A stretch of DNA of 64,000 nt, taken from assembly GCA_014706295.1 (NCBI GenBank), contig JACSVZ010000007.1, forward strand, positions 53,334,975 to 53,398,974. The letters run 5' to 3'. The notes beneath the pieces are model-generated. The model searched no databases. It saw only the letters and a program-made list of their open reading frames with translations, and was not told where the DNA came from. This DNA comes from Lycocorax pyrrhopterus obiensis (lineage: Eukaryota > Chordata > Aves > Passeriformes > Paradisaeidae). This document shows, one piece after another, positions 22,960 to 36,200 of this stretch. How positions within the stretch are numbered: the first letter of the stretch is position 1; each line of letters opens with the position of its first letter. The translations under genes were made by a program, and so were the position numbers.

Positions 22960-24160
22960 CTTAAGCTGACAAGCTTGACTAACCTGATCTCTTCTATGAC
23001 AAGGTGACCCACTTGTAGATGAGGGAAGGCTCTGGATGCTGTCTACCCAGACTTTAGTAAAGCCTTTGACATCATTTCCCACAGGATTGTCCTGGAGAAA
23101 CTGCCTGCCCATGGCTTGGACTGGCATACTCTTTACTGGGTAATAAACTGAATGGATGGCTGGTCCCAGAGAGTGGTGGTGACCAGATTTACATCCAGTG
23201 CAGCCAGTCACCAGTGGTGTTCCCCAGGGCTCAGTATTGGTGCCAGTACTGTTTAACAACTTTATCAGTGAGGGGACCAAGGGCACCCTCAGTCTGCAGA
23301 CAACACCAAGCTGGGCAGGAGTGTGATCTGATGGAGGGCAGGAGGATTCTGCAGAGGGATCTGGACAGGCTGGATTGATGGCCCCAGGCCAATGGTGTGA
23401 GGGTCAACAAGGCCAAGTTCTGAGTCCTACCGTTAGGTCACAACAACCCCTGCAGTGGTACAGGCACAGTGGCTGGAAAGCTCCCCAGCAGAAAAGGACC
23501 AGGGAGTGCTGGTTGACAGCAGCTGAAGATGAGCCAGCGTGAGCCCAGGTGGCCAAGGTTGAAGGCAACCAGGCCTGTATCAGCAATAGTGTGGCCAGCA
23601 GGACCCATGCAGTGACCATCCCCCCCATACTCATCACTGGCGAGGCCACACCTCAAATTCCATGCTTAGTTTTGAATCCCTCACTGCAAGAAAGGCATTG
23701 AGGAGCTGGAACTTGTCCAGAGAAGGGCAATGGAGTCGGAGAAAGGTCTGGAGCACAAGTCTGATGAGGAGAAGCTGAGGGTTGTGGGGGTGTTTAGTCT
23801 GGAGAAAAGAAGATTCAGGAAGGATCTTGTTGCTGTCTACAACTACCTGAAAGGAAGCTGTAGCCAGGTGTGGAATCAGTCTCTTCTCCCAGGTAAAAGA
23901 GATAGGACAAGAGGAAACAGCCTCAAGTTCTACCAGTGGGGGATTAGATTGGATATTAGGAGAAATCTCTTCACAGAAAGGGTTGTCAAGCATTGAAACA
24001 GGCTGCTCAGGGAAGTGGTGGAGTCACCATCCCTGGAAGTATTTAAAAGACACGTAGGTGTGGTACTTAGGGACAACCAGCCTAGCAGTGCTGGGTTAAC
24101 ATTTGGGCTCAATGATCTTCAAGTTGTTTTCCAACCTAAACAATTTTATTACTCTATTAT
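22960..24160 (+). mobile_element. CR1 LINE, sense, 5'-truncated: RT C-terminal part plus 3' UTR
   Basis: Begins within reverse transcriptase (ACCTGATCTCTTCTATGACA, then a D-x-S-K-A-F-D-I-I-S segment near 23045 and LEKLPAHGLDW near 23095). It passes the catalytic region at 23293-23304, where the family FADD box reads SADN, so the phenylalanine and second aspartate are changed. It continues through the C-terminal region (GACCAGGGAGTGCTGGTTGA, 23498) and the 3' UTR (TCTGGAGAAAAGAAGATTCA at 23800, GAAACAGGCTGCTCAGGGAA at 23996). It ends in a degraded octamer tail near 24160. Several frameshifts and stops make it inactive. It is about 1.2 kb, well below the roughly 4.5 kb of a full element. Confidence 0.95.
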
Positions 24161-25562
24161 AAACCAGAACAAATGCAAAGGCTTTGCAAGTCCTGAGGAA
24201 AGGGTGGTTTTCTTTTGTATTTTACAGCATTTTTAAAGTTTCTTGAATATAAGCAATGTGTTTTACTCTGCAACCTCATACCCTTTGTTCCACAGTTTGA
24301 AAAAACAAATTCTCCTTTTAGCCATTGCTTTTCCAGACCACGGGAAAATACCAGCAGTGAATTTAAGATTCATGTTCCTGAAGAAGTATACATGTTGTTA
24401 TGATCTCAAGTGTGCTACTGCTTGAGAGCTTGATTACACGCTTTATGACTGTTTGTAGAAAGAGTGACATTTTCCTCTAAAGATGAGGATTTACTACAAG
24501 TGAAAGGGGTTGACTTGCAGCAGCTTACCCAAAACAGAAGTTCATTATCATGGCATTGAAAGGCTAGAAATAGACATTTTAGAAAAGAAAAATAAGAACC
24601 ATACTCTTCCCATTTTCCTTTTCCATTACCACTCATTCCCATCTTCTATAACATCTTGCCATCTGTATTCAAGTTCCTGTTTAGCTCCCTTTCTTCAGAA
24701 AACCAACTTTTCAACTCATCAGCGTTTCTAATTTATGTCTTCTATCTTTTCTTTCTTCCTCTCAGCATCCTTTGCCCATTGCTTCTCTTCTCAGTATCTC
24801 ACCTCCACATTTCTTGTGGTACTGCCTTTGGATTTCAGGTTCCTGAATCAGTTTGGTCTTAACATCAGAGAGGTTTTATCCCCAGGTGAGCATTTGTCAG
24901 GGTAGCAAAAAACCACTAAACCTGGGCATAAAAGCATCTATTATTTACAAAAACACGAAGTTCATCTGCAGGTAACATTCCTGTTACAAAGACCTGCAGT
25001 TTGGTTCTACATCAAGGAATGAGAAAAGAGTGGAGTGAAATTGTCATCTCATATCTTTAAAATGGGGATATTTTTCTGGGTTCCCTGCAGCATAGCCTGA
25101 TCTTGAGCTTAGCTTTGTTATTTTTAGGGCACGTATTTTTTCATCAGCTGAACAGTAGTGATCCCCAGTCATGCTAAGGATTATCTAATACTAATTGTAC
25201 TCCATTGTTCTTATATTTTGAATACTTACCTACATTTTTGCAGGATTTCTCCAGCAGCTCCTGCTGAAGTTGCGGGTAATCCCACTACCATTCTTTCCCA
25301 GATGTTCAGATGACTGTCTCTCAGAGAAACCCTAGTGCTGAATATAGCCAACATAATACAAGTGTTCAGTGACATACTTATCTATCATTCCTCCAACAGA
25401 AGCTGATGCAGCAGATGTTCACTGGAATTCTCTCTAGGCTGATGTCTCCTGCAGGACACATGCCCAGAATCAGCGAGGACTGGCACTTTGAAAGTTCCTA
25501 ACATGCTGTGGCTTATCTAACCTTGCTTCATGATTAGTAACACTATTTAGGGATGAAGACTC
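24161..25562. other. unique AT-rich sequence, no gene recognised
   Basis: A pyrimidine-rich run at about 24600-24838 ends in an acceptor (TTTGGATTTCAG), followed 47 nt later by a donor (CCCCAG|GTGAGC, edge at 24885). One frame of that segment is open for 15 codons with no recognisable peptide. On the minus strand a strong donor (TGTAG|GTAAGT) at about 25231 lacks a convincing acceptor. No gene is called. Confidence 0.4.
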
Positions 25563-25690
25563 CTTTGTGCTGGGCGCTGTGGTAACACAAGAAAAACATA
25601 CATACCCTGTCCCAATGAAATTACATTATGGGCACAGAAAGGGTAAGAAACAAATAGCAAAGGCAACACAGCACCAGGTAGTCCAATCTG
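25563..25690 (+). mobile_element. probable MIR-type SINE relic
   Basis: The stretch TTTGTGCTGGGCGCTGTGGT, then a run ending in CATACCCTGTCCCAATGAAA and TTACATTATGGGCACAG, resembles the 3' half of amniote MIR/L2-tailed elements. There, a 'tgctgggcactgt' motif is followed by 'ctgccccaaagagcttacaatct' and a purine-rich track. The order and spacing fit, but divergence is high. The tRNA-derived 5' part is not visible. The assignment is from memory and a profile search would be needed to settle it. Confidence 0.5.
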
Positions 25691-28600
25691 TAAGGAACAA
25701 TCACTATGGATCTAGTTTTTGCTAAGATTTTCTTTAGCCACCCCAAAAGCTAAAAAGAAAGCTTTTATGGTCTAGAGTAAGACTACATATTTGTTTAGTA
25801 GCTGGTTGCAGGAAATTCTTTTCAAGCATTAGGAGCAGCAGAAAGAAAAGCACAAAGGTAATTGCTTGAAATAAAAAACTAGAAATGAAGGTTGGCTTCA
25901 GTTGCAAACTGGAAGGCCAACTTGGAGATAACATCTGAAGGTGAAGCTGAAAATACAAAAGACCACAAAACCAGAGCAAAATAGTTCACATTTGTTAGGA
26001 GACATCTGGATGATTGCGGATAAAGGAGAATGGCTGATCTTAGATAATTCTATAAAGAAAGGCATGAAGATCTGAAAGTGATGACTTAAAAGAAAGCTTC
26101 TGTTGGATATGACTTTCCAGGTCAAAGGCTGGAACAGTAGGAAAGATGGTGATAAAGCAGGAACGTATTAGAAAAGACTTGGGTGAAAAATTAAAAAGCC
26201 CAAGTTTGGCCATGGACTTGTGCTGGTGGCTAATACACTCAGAAATTTCTAGATGCAGGCTAACGTACTTGTTATCAGCTCTGGTAGAGGAAAGTATGTT
26301 AATTGTCTGGGGAAAAAAAATCAGAAATTAAATTCAACCCTGCATAAGGAATAGGTCCTTCTAATTTCAGTGTGTTAGTTTATAAGATTCTTTTGCCTTC
26401 ATTGTAAAAAATATATAACTTCTATTCTATGGCTCTCAATATTGCTACATTCGTTTCATGACAACACCAAAAAGAAATAAAAAAGATGAAGTCTGCTGAA
26501 AAGAATAGTCAGTGGATTCAGTAACAGGGATTTTGCAAATGAGAGGCAAGGCATATATTGGCAGAGATCCACTGATTCTAAGGGAAACCTGCCAATCTGT
26601 GTCAAAGCATCAACTTCTTTCTGTTTCCAAATAAATGAAGTATTTCTGATCCACAGGTTAACTCTGATATTTGCAGTATTCATAAAAATGTTTGATACCC
26701 TTGTTTTCTCTGTGTCTAGATATGTATGGCAAGCCACAGAAATGTCTTACAGATGATAAATGGACAGATGGAGGGTATCTGGAAAAACTGGACAGCTCCA
26801 GAGGATTTCAGTTGCTCCTGTTCTTTATCTCTCTTCAAAATACCTGCCAGGATGTATGGTAGAAAACAGAGGATGCTCCTGGTAATGGGCAAAGATAGTG
26901 AACCATCTGGGAAAAATCTGGCTTGGCTTTTATTTTTCCTCTTTAACATGTACAGATTTAGAGATCAAAAAGTGCTCCATATAAACAGAAGAGAACCAAT
27001 TATAGTATACATGGTTCTGATGTTGTATCTCTCCAAACAGTTGTAAAGCTAGTTTTTCTTGCAGTATTGGGATTTTGAAGATACTGCCTTATGAATGATC
27101 AATAGAACAACTGGGAACAAAACTGAGATATTCTGTTTTACCCATGGTATACTGAACAGAGAATATGTTTCCCTTCAACTTAAATAATAAGGTTCTCCTA
27201 CTAAAATAATCAAACTAAATAATGAGTTAACTGAAGATTAAATTTAATTTGTCTCTCAAAATTAATGGCCTAGTCTCAAGCATATCCAAGCAGTGGCTTG
27301 GAAGAAACACAGCTGAACCATACATTTTGAACCAAACATAAAAGCTATCAAAAGTATCCATCAAATCAAAAGCATCTACTAAATTATAAGTATTATGACA
27401 GGGTGCTTTGCAAGAATTTATGAACATGAATCCGCTACTCCACGATCCTGCATGTTTTACAGTTGTCTACGTCTGTGCAAAAAGATTGCAAAATGTACAG
27501 ATAAGATCACTTTGCATTGATGCCAATAACAATACAATATGTAAAGCAGCAAAAAATAAAGCCTTGTGTCTCCCAGTCATCCAACGTGGATAACCAGCAG
27601 TGTTTGTTCATTGACTGTTCTCCCTAAAACTTCAATATATTTGTAAGACTGCTATATGAAAAACACATTCCCCAATGGCATAATACTTTAAAAGACTCAA
27701 CAAATAAATTAATTTAGCATGTTATGAAAGAATTAAACAATACCAACATATTTTTACTGTTCCCATGAGAACTACTATTTTCTTATAGTCCTGCTCTTTG
27801 CCTCTTGCCAAAAGTCAAGATGGCCCCAGAGAAAGCCAGGATAAACCTGCTAGTCATTTACGTGAAAGGCAATTGCCATTTCTGAGCTTACATCTGGTAG
27901 AGGCCACCTTCTTAAAAAGCACAAGACAGGGTGACATTTCTTCTGACATCAGGTCCTCTGGTAGTTAACTACAAACACGTTTCCTTGTTAAACACACATT
28001 TCCTATTAAAACACCTTGTTTTAATACTGTTTTAACAAGCAGAAGCAAAGGATTAATATTTAAAAACATATATTTCCTTAATAAGATCAAAATTCTTCTG
28101 TGATTGTTCTGGCATTTAAAATAATAATAGCAATTTTTTTAATTGTATTTAGATCATCCTACAAGTTTTTAAAGGGTTTTGTTCCACAGAATCAGGCAAG
28201 ATAATAAAATATGACTGTACTACTAAACCAATGTTGTGACATGTCACTTAGTTAAAAGAATTGGCATATTTAGGATAAATTCTTAAGTACTTAATCAGAA
28301 GTTCTAAGATATACCAGATAACATGATTCATCTTCTTACTGATATTTTCAGAAATGCCTGTCGGTTTCTATGGTCCAGAAAGGAAGTTTTCAATCAGCTG
28401 CTCTTGGCCCTTTGCAAACTCCCCCATCCCAAGTCCCAGGTCACAGAGGCACTGGAGAAGAGACCCATTTGCACATATTGCTCTGAGAAAACAGATTTTT
28501 GGACATATTGAAATAATTTTTACAAATTCTGAAGCCATAAGAGTCAACAGCAAAATCATCATTGACTTTAACAGGGCCTAGATTTGTCCCTAAAGTCTGT

Positions 28601-31600
28601 TCACTACACAGCAACTTTGCTGTTGACCAGAGGTGACTTCTGAGAGACAGCCACCTTGACTACCATGGTCTGAATGGCCAACACACAAGGCAGTTCACTC
28701 ACAGGTAAGTGAAATTCTAACATTTTTAATTTTATGCATTGCTTGAAACAGGGGTAATTAGACTTAAAACAGGCAGAAATTATCTGGATTTGGATTTCGT
28801 AACACGTAGGAAAGGGTCATGAGTCCATGAGGGAAGTATGCTACAATATGATTCCCCCTCCCTTATCTACTCAGCATGTACACATCAACCAAGTGTCACA
28901 GTGGCATCCCATAAGTACATAGTGAAATGTGAATTATCTTATGGAAATGCTGGTTGCAAACACATTTGTACTTTGTTCTCTAATTCACTTCAGTTTGCCT
29001 GCTATGTTGTTGAGAAGATAGCCTTGACACAATAGTTAAACTTTTACTCAGTGTGATTCTGGCAAATAAAGGGCCTGATACATTTTTTATTTTTTTTTAA
29101 CTAGAGACAATGTTAGAGCTACATTTGTAATAGACTTTATTACAAACTAATCACAGAACCACAGGAAATGTACTGTTCATTGCTCACGGCATCCTGAAAC
29201 TATGAATACTACATTTTCTTACTTCGATTAGAGACAACAGTTGTTTTTGTAGCCCAACACACAACAGTAGGAGGGAGGTAGGAAATGAAAGCATACTGAA
29301 AACGTATTACTAATACACTGTGATTTGATACACGTCCTGTAGCTGTTGTGAACAGCCCGGTAACAAATTTAATGTGATTAATGTCTTTTTAAAGGGATTT
29401 TGGCATTCCATTGACTGAATATACAATAATGATCAGAACTAAGTGCATGAATAGGAAGAATATCATCACAGAAAGACGTGTAAATTTACAATTTCAATCT
29501 GAAATATCACTACAAGACAAAGTCAGTAATAGCAGTATGTGTATTTCCTATGCAAGAAGATGTATATGATGCAGTTAGAAGCAAAACAAGAATATTTGCA
29601 TTTAGAACAAAATTTACATACTTTGAGCTACACAATCACTGAAGGACTTTTCTTTGCAAAAGTAACTCCTACCTTCACAAAAAAAAAAAAGAAGTTAAAA
29701 CTGGCTTATTAGCAGATAAGCTCATCTGAGCTTGTATGGTTTACCTTTTAGATCTTGTCTTTTGAGCTTGCATAGATGTAAACCCTCAGGTATTTATAGC
29801 ACTAGAGAACTCATGGAAAAAAATCAGTAACCCATGTATATATATTTTCAAATATGAAAGAACACAGAAATGCAGGATATTTACACCAAATGGGCACAGT
29901 ATAAAAAACTGAATGTATTAAATACATCTGAGGGCCAACCCCTCTCGCAAACATTACTTCACTACAGGAACAATAACAGAAAAATAGAGAAAGTGCTCTG
30001 AGTGCAGCTGGAGAAAAGGCAGAAAACTAATTATGTTTCAAAAACATGAACATTTTTCACTGGACACAATATAATTAATGTATGCCATGTTCTTGAATGC
30101 ACTCTTTTGAGGCACTGCAGGTTATTTCTTCCTCAGAGGAAACAGAAATCATAATCAATGCAACAGTATGGTAATCCATAAATTAGTAAAATCTGAGCAC
30201 AAACAAGTTAATAAACACAACACCGTGGTGTCTTACAGAGCCAGGAAAACATCTGCATGTGAAAAATCCATGCAAGACAGGATACTGTCCTTTAAAAAAA
30301 CTTGGGAAAGCTTTTCTAAACTGCGTTATACACCAAAGCTCTAATAATTTCTTAAAAATGAACCTTCTGAGAGTTTTGTACCCAGAAGCACTAGCAGCTA
30401 TAAATGTGGCTAGACACATAAATGCCTGCCTTATGGGTAGGTTCTCTACTGTTGCAAAAAATAGTGCAAAGCATAGCACAAATCTATCTGAAATTTTTCA
30501 TTTTTAATAAATTTTAATAATATGAGCAATTATTTATATCCGAATATTTTGGAAATCAGGATAGCTTTGGCATTTCTGAACCACAAAAAATAATTTCCTT
30601 TGCATCAGCCTAATCAGACAGCCTTTAAGCAGGCAAAATCTCAACAGATAAAATCACAAATTAAAAAAACAAGGACATTATGGTGTTGAATTTAGTGACC
30701 TGAGCAAGGAAATCCCCATTAAAAGAAAGTTTGTCACCAGATTTGACATGATGGTGGTTATTAAGCACAGAATTAAATATTTTAGGCATTCACTGGAAGA
30801 CTGTTCTTTTCAACAGTGGCTGCATTTTTGTTACTAATTCAACAATCCGACCACAGAAAAAGTAAACAATTTAAAGTATTCTTTTGAAAAAAGGCATCAG
30901 AGAAGAAAGATGTACTAATTACTGAACATTTCTGCCTCATCCATAGATGTGGCTCCATGATTGAATCCAGCCCAGCATAAGGAAAAATAAAGAGAACAAA
31001 TTAAATACATGCAGGAGAGCTGGGCTTGGCTTCATGCCCACCATCATCATAGCCAAACTTCATTTCCAAGATCCACCATAACACTTTCCTCTTAAGCTTC
31101 CTCTGGGTCACAATGACCTTTGTTAAATGCTATAACAAGTGATAAAACGAAGACTGGGAGTACATTTGTTGCACAGTTAAAATTGAAAGGAACTAAGGGA
31201 TTTGAACCAGATTGCAGATAAATATAATATATTGCTCAGCTACATTCTTCTTTGTTCCAGATGTGTGATTTGTTACTAGTTATAACAGAATGCAAGCTGT
31301 ATTTTGTAAAGACTAAAACCAAAACATTACAGAATGCAGAAGCACCATCTATCAATTTTCTAAAAGGAAATTGCACCTGCCTGCAATCTTGTCCTCATTT
31401 GACTGAGCCCTCTGAGAAGCACAATGATTTAATGCAACGGCTCTTCACATTTGAAGGGTGTGGTTCATCTCTGGCTTCACAGAAATGAGCCTAAGAGTCT
31501 AAATTTAGCAGGTAGTAAAAGTTTACCCATGAAAAAAATACAGAAAAACTCTCTTAACGCAACTGCATACATCAGTGCAATTCACAGATTGTGCCCTGCC

Positions 31601-32159
31601 ACTTCCCTGGGACTGACCTACATCAGTTGCATTTTCAGTCTTGCAGCTCTCTCAGGCAAAGTGGGCAGCATACCCACTGCTTTGCATCAAAGCCATCCTT
31701 CTCACACTTTCAAAAACATTGACCCCTAAATTCTTATAAAAAAATATAGGAGTTTAGCCATGTAGCTGTAGCCCTGAGTACTGGCCCTGATCAATGCAAA
31801 AGTAAACAGTTATTTAAAGTTACCCTGTTAAAATGTTCCAGTTTATCTTAAAGCAAAAATGTGAAGGAAAGCTTTGTTTTTATTTGCTCTTTCCAAAAGA
31901 CAAAGATAAAGGATGTAGTAAAAATAATTGTACTGCGAATGGAAACAAGACCTGCCATTCACAACATCCCCATTTCGGGGAAGGGGAGACAGGTGACAGG
32001 CAAAACTTCGTTTCATTTGTTATTACTGTGGACACTGTTACAACTTTCATTCTGATCTGGTCTCAGCTCCTGACATTTTTTGATGATTTAACACAGTCCT
32101 TACCCAAGCAAAATTCACATGGGGTTCAGAAATATTTTTGTGAGAGCAAAATTAAGTAA
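25691..32159. other. unique AT-rich sequence, no gene recognised
   Basis: About 6.5 kb with no repeat family or gene recognised. At 28612-28704 a modest acceptor (TTCACTACACAG) and a strong donor (CACAG|GTAAGT) bound 93 nt in which all frames have stops. The stretch at about 29300-29640 is low in simple repeats and resembles slowly evolving non-coding DNA, but this is only an impression. Confidence 0.4.
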
Positions 32160-33250
32160 AACAAGGAAGAGCTGCACATGCAGATGACGATTGTCCAGCA
32201 GCTGGGTTACACTCGGAGCCATCTGCTGCGATGAATGGGGCTATTTGTGCCCCAAGGAACTGTTCAAAAACCTGTGTTGGCACATTACCCCGCACCCCCA
32301 AGTAAACGTACACATGCTGTCTCCAAAACACAGCAGGAACTACCCACAACACCAACACAGCTCAGTTCCTATCCATCACAACTGCCCTCCCGTTCTGTGC
32401 AGGGCTCATACCAGGACAGGACCTTCTTTTTTGTGTCCCAGTGTGTTGCCACTTTGCAGGGAGAAGTGCTGCACGCAAAATACTTGCAGGAACTCAGCAG
32501 GAGTCACTGCCTCGTGCAGAGTCAAGAGACTGACTAACAGTGGGGCTCACTGAGGAGGGGCTTGCCAAGCCCTTTGCAGCAACCCACCTGTCCCTCTCTG
32601 CAGATGCAGAGGAGCAGACGGGTTCATGAGGAAATCTGGAGCCAGATTTTGAATTCCCATTATTCTTCAGACTGTGTCATTTTCCAAATGATTTACTGTG
32701 GAAAGAAACACACAGCTGATCACATATTAGGGCAAGCATTGCGCCGGATGTCTTACACAGAGCTACTTATTGGGGAGGCCACAAAGAGGCCTGCCAGAGG
32801 ATAGGACATGGGATTGCTTTCATCCTACATGAGGCAGACCCTTGAACAGGAACTAGAGAATGAGACAGTAACTCCGAGAGAATGCAGAAGTCAACCTCAA
32901 GAGATCAGGTGACTGGCGGCATCATGTTTTGGTATGAGGCAAAGTCAGCCAGCTCTCACCAAACAAAAATCTCAGCAGGAACACACAAGCAGGGACCCCT
33001 GCGCTGAAGAACAAGACACCATATCCCATTAAGATACCACATGGGCAGAAGCTGCTGCATTATATAATGATGAGCTTGGCTCCTACCTCTCTGCATGGTA
33101 GGGATTCTCAGCTCCCAAGGAGCTCACAACTTGGAGGAGCCTCTGTCGGAGATGTTGCCTCCGGCCATGGGTGTGGCTTTAGCACTACCCTAATTTCCTG
33201 GCTCTTCTGTCTCTGTTGTCCATGTTAAGCATTTTGAAGTGGCACTGTAA
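32160..33250. other. GC-richer block of unknown origin
   Basis: About 1.1 kb distinctly richer in G+C than its flanks, with scattered CpG (for example near 32216, 32741 and 33145). It causes a cluster of overlapping 60-120-codon frames on both strands (32152-32804), none of which is recognised. A TATA-like TATATAATGATGAGC near 33061 precedes a C/T-rich stretch, which might be an old LTR, but no terminal TG...CA pair or target duplication could be fixed. No gene is called. Confidence 0.35.
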
Positions 33251-36200
33251 CTTATTTCTAAGTGCAGTTGCCACTGATGCTGAACAGTGATCCATTGTTC
33301 CTATTGTTGCTTCCACACTCAGTGGTTCATAAAAACAATGCTCAAGATGCAACTTCAGCACAGGGAGTCTCAAAACTGCCGAGTGTCAGAAGCTGGAAGA
33401 ATCACTCTGTACTTGCCCTGCTTTTTATACTTCTTCATGAGCACCTTCTGCTGGCTGCTATCAGGAAAGATGTGCTGAGACCTTTTGTACAAGCATGTAT
33501 TGCTCCCCTTATACTCTTATACATTTCCCCCATCAACACTAGTAGCTAAGGTTCAGTTATTTTGACTGACAATGCCAATGTTCTTCCTCCTGTTGCTTAA
33601 AAACTGCTTTCAAAGTGTAACACCTTGATTTTCCATGTCAGCGTCCTTCCCAGGTTGCACTGCATTGACTGAAGTAAGCACACCATGGGAGTGAAGTAAT
33701 CTTTGCTTCACAAAGAAAAGCCTGAAATAAATACTAGAATATATTGATATACTCTGGTTTGGACATAACTACCTAAAAAACCCAAACACATCTTCCCCAT
33801 GAAAAAGAAAAAGAAGAAAATCTGATCTGCATTCTGTCACCTGGTCCTTGTCAGGATGTACAAATTCAACAATAGCAAGGGGAATTTTTGAAGAAAGGGA
33901 AAATTAGTAAAGATAAATTTTACCAGCATTTTTCAGCTTTTGATAAAATGTCAAATGGGTGTTTATTTAATTTTTTTTCCCATTTTGAAATCCTAATTTC
34001 ACCAGCTGTTTTCTTACTCCCCACGGGAAAATGAGATAAATGTTTCAAAAACATAAGCAAGTGGCATTGTTTTCTACCAACAGAATTCCCCATTTCATTA
34101 AGAAATTCTGAATCAGAGGGCTTCTGGTATTTAAAAATAATAATTAAAAAATCAGAAACTGTATATTTAAGAAACAAGTAAACAAGAATTTTTCAACACA
34201 CTTTACTCATAAAAAAGTAAGACTATGATGTACTACATGTGGAATAGAATAACTAATGATCAGAGCTGCACAGCAACTCTGAATTTTAAACATATGGCAG
34301 AAGAGTATGTAGACTCCAAAGCAAAATAAAGCTTACTAAAATGACCTGATAATTTTGAAGGCAGAGACTTAAGATGAAAGAAATCAATCCCCACAGGACC
34401 CAAACATGTACACCAGAAAATGTGAGGACTCCGGGGAAAAGCCTGTATGGTTTCTGAAGGGAACTTTTCTTTAACCTATTTAATAAAACAATTGTTCAAT
34501 AGATGCTTGCCTTTCTCTTGAGTAAGAGTTCCTCCCAAAGGAAACAAAGTTCAATATGATTCAAAATGTTTGTAAATTTACATATTTTGAGCAAACAGAG
34601 TCATGTATTTATTAAGGAGTGGGTAGCTTATCTATAAGGAACAACCAATGAAATTTGCTGTATCATTTGTTATCAGAATAAATACTTGAATATAAAGCAT
34701 ATTCAAATGCTTTGTCACAGTATTTCTAACAATGTAACTGTAAACTGCAAATGCCCCACCAAACTGACTGAAAAAGATACCTATTATTCCTGAACTAGAA
34801 AACGAAGTTAGTTTTTAAAAATACATTAAATTAATGACAAATTAATGAAAAAGGAATTCATAAATATTCCACATCCATTTAAGATTTTTTTAAACAATAA
34901 GATTTGTAAGAAAGATACTTGCAAACAGATATTGCATTTGAGATTATATTAACCAAAGATATCTCTGCATATTTAAATGCTTGCAGAGGTTTATTTCTGG
35001 CTAACAATTCAAATCATATGTCATACCACAGTTTTCGATAAACAATTATCAAAACAGACTAGAAGAGCAATCATGAAAGAACTAAACAACAGAGAGAAAT
35101 AATAATTATGAAATGTTGATTTTCCCCTGTGTGGCAGATTAAGGAACCTGTACAGAGCGAATGTCACATTTTTTTAGCAATGCATGTACCCAAATTTGCT
35201 TTTGGCAAACATTGCTTAACTGCTGCTGTTTTTCATGAAGTCAGTGAAGACTGGGTTAGATAATGAGCTGGCATGCACTTTTGAAATGTTTACTGTGTTC
35301 CTTAAAGTAAGGGGAACATGCTGGTTCTTAAACTAATTTGTTTTTTGTTGTTGGTTTACCCCATCTCTCCCTTAGTATTCTGTTCTCCCTGTCTTTGGAA
35401 TAAACAGAAAATGACTGAATCTTTTTATACTTTTTTTTTCCTCTTACAATTATACAACTGAAGAATCGGTAGTTTCCAAATGGCAAACAACTAAGCCATG
35501 TCAAGAGCCATGTTAATCTCATGTGTTCACTCCATTGTTAACGATGAAGGAAGGGGGATGGGGAGGACAAAATAAAATCTGTCTATTCTGGCCTATTTAG
35601 GACATGAACCAGGAGACATTCCACAAACAATGTAGTCTTTTTCTTCTGGCAGGGGGAGGTGACGGGGAAGATGATGGTAGCAGGACTTTTGTGGAAGGAG
35701 AAGCTGTACCCATCTTGACAGTCAATACAGCATTCAGAAAGCTTATTGGTGGGAAGAATTTCCCACCCATTGTTAACTAGGAACTTGATTTGAAAATGCA
35801 GTTTTTAATTAAAATTGGGACTTTCAAGCTTCATGCTGGCATCCTCCATCTTGCTAAACACTGAGCTCATTTGTGGTTCCAGCAGTTTGCAAACGCAGTC
35901 TCAGAGGTGACAAACCATTTCCCACCCTGCCATCCTTGCTCAATCCTTAGTCCCCATCTTATCATGAGTACATGGGAAATCTACTCTAGTAAGACAAAGC
36001 AAGGACTGTAGGATGTGGCCTCATTTGGCTAGAATCCACAGACCTCGGTCTTTATTACTTTTAGGGGATTATTAACGGAACAGAATTCTTCAGAAATGTT
36101 TGGAGGAAAATAGGGTCAGTTATTTTTGAGGCTTCTACGTGCTTCACTTCACTCAGACATCCACAACGATCGTTATGGATAGAGATCCTACTGCTTAGCT

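Noticed and set aside
24839..24885. 47-nt segment between an acceptor and a GTGAGC donor
   Set aside because: Only one short open frame with no similarity; the long pyrimidine run upstream makes accidental acceptors likely.
28612..28704. 93-nt segment ending in CACAG|GTAAGT
   Set aside because: Stops in all three frames and only a modest acceptor; kept as a note under the interval, not as an exon.
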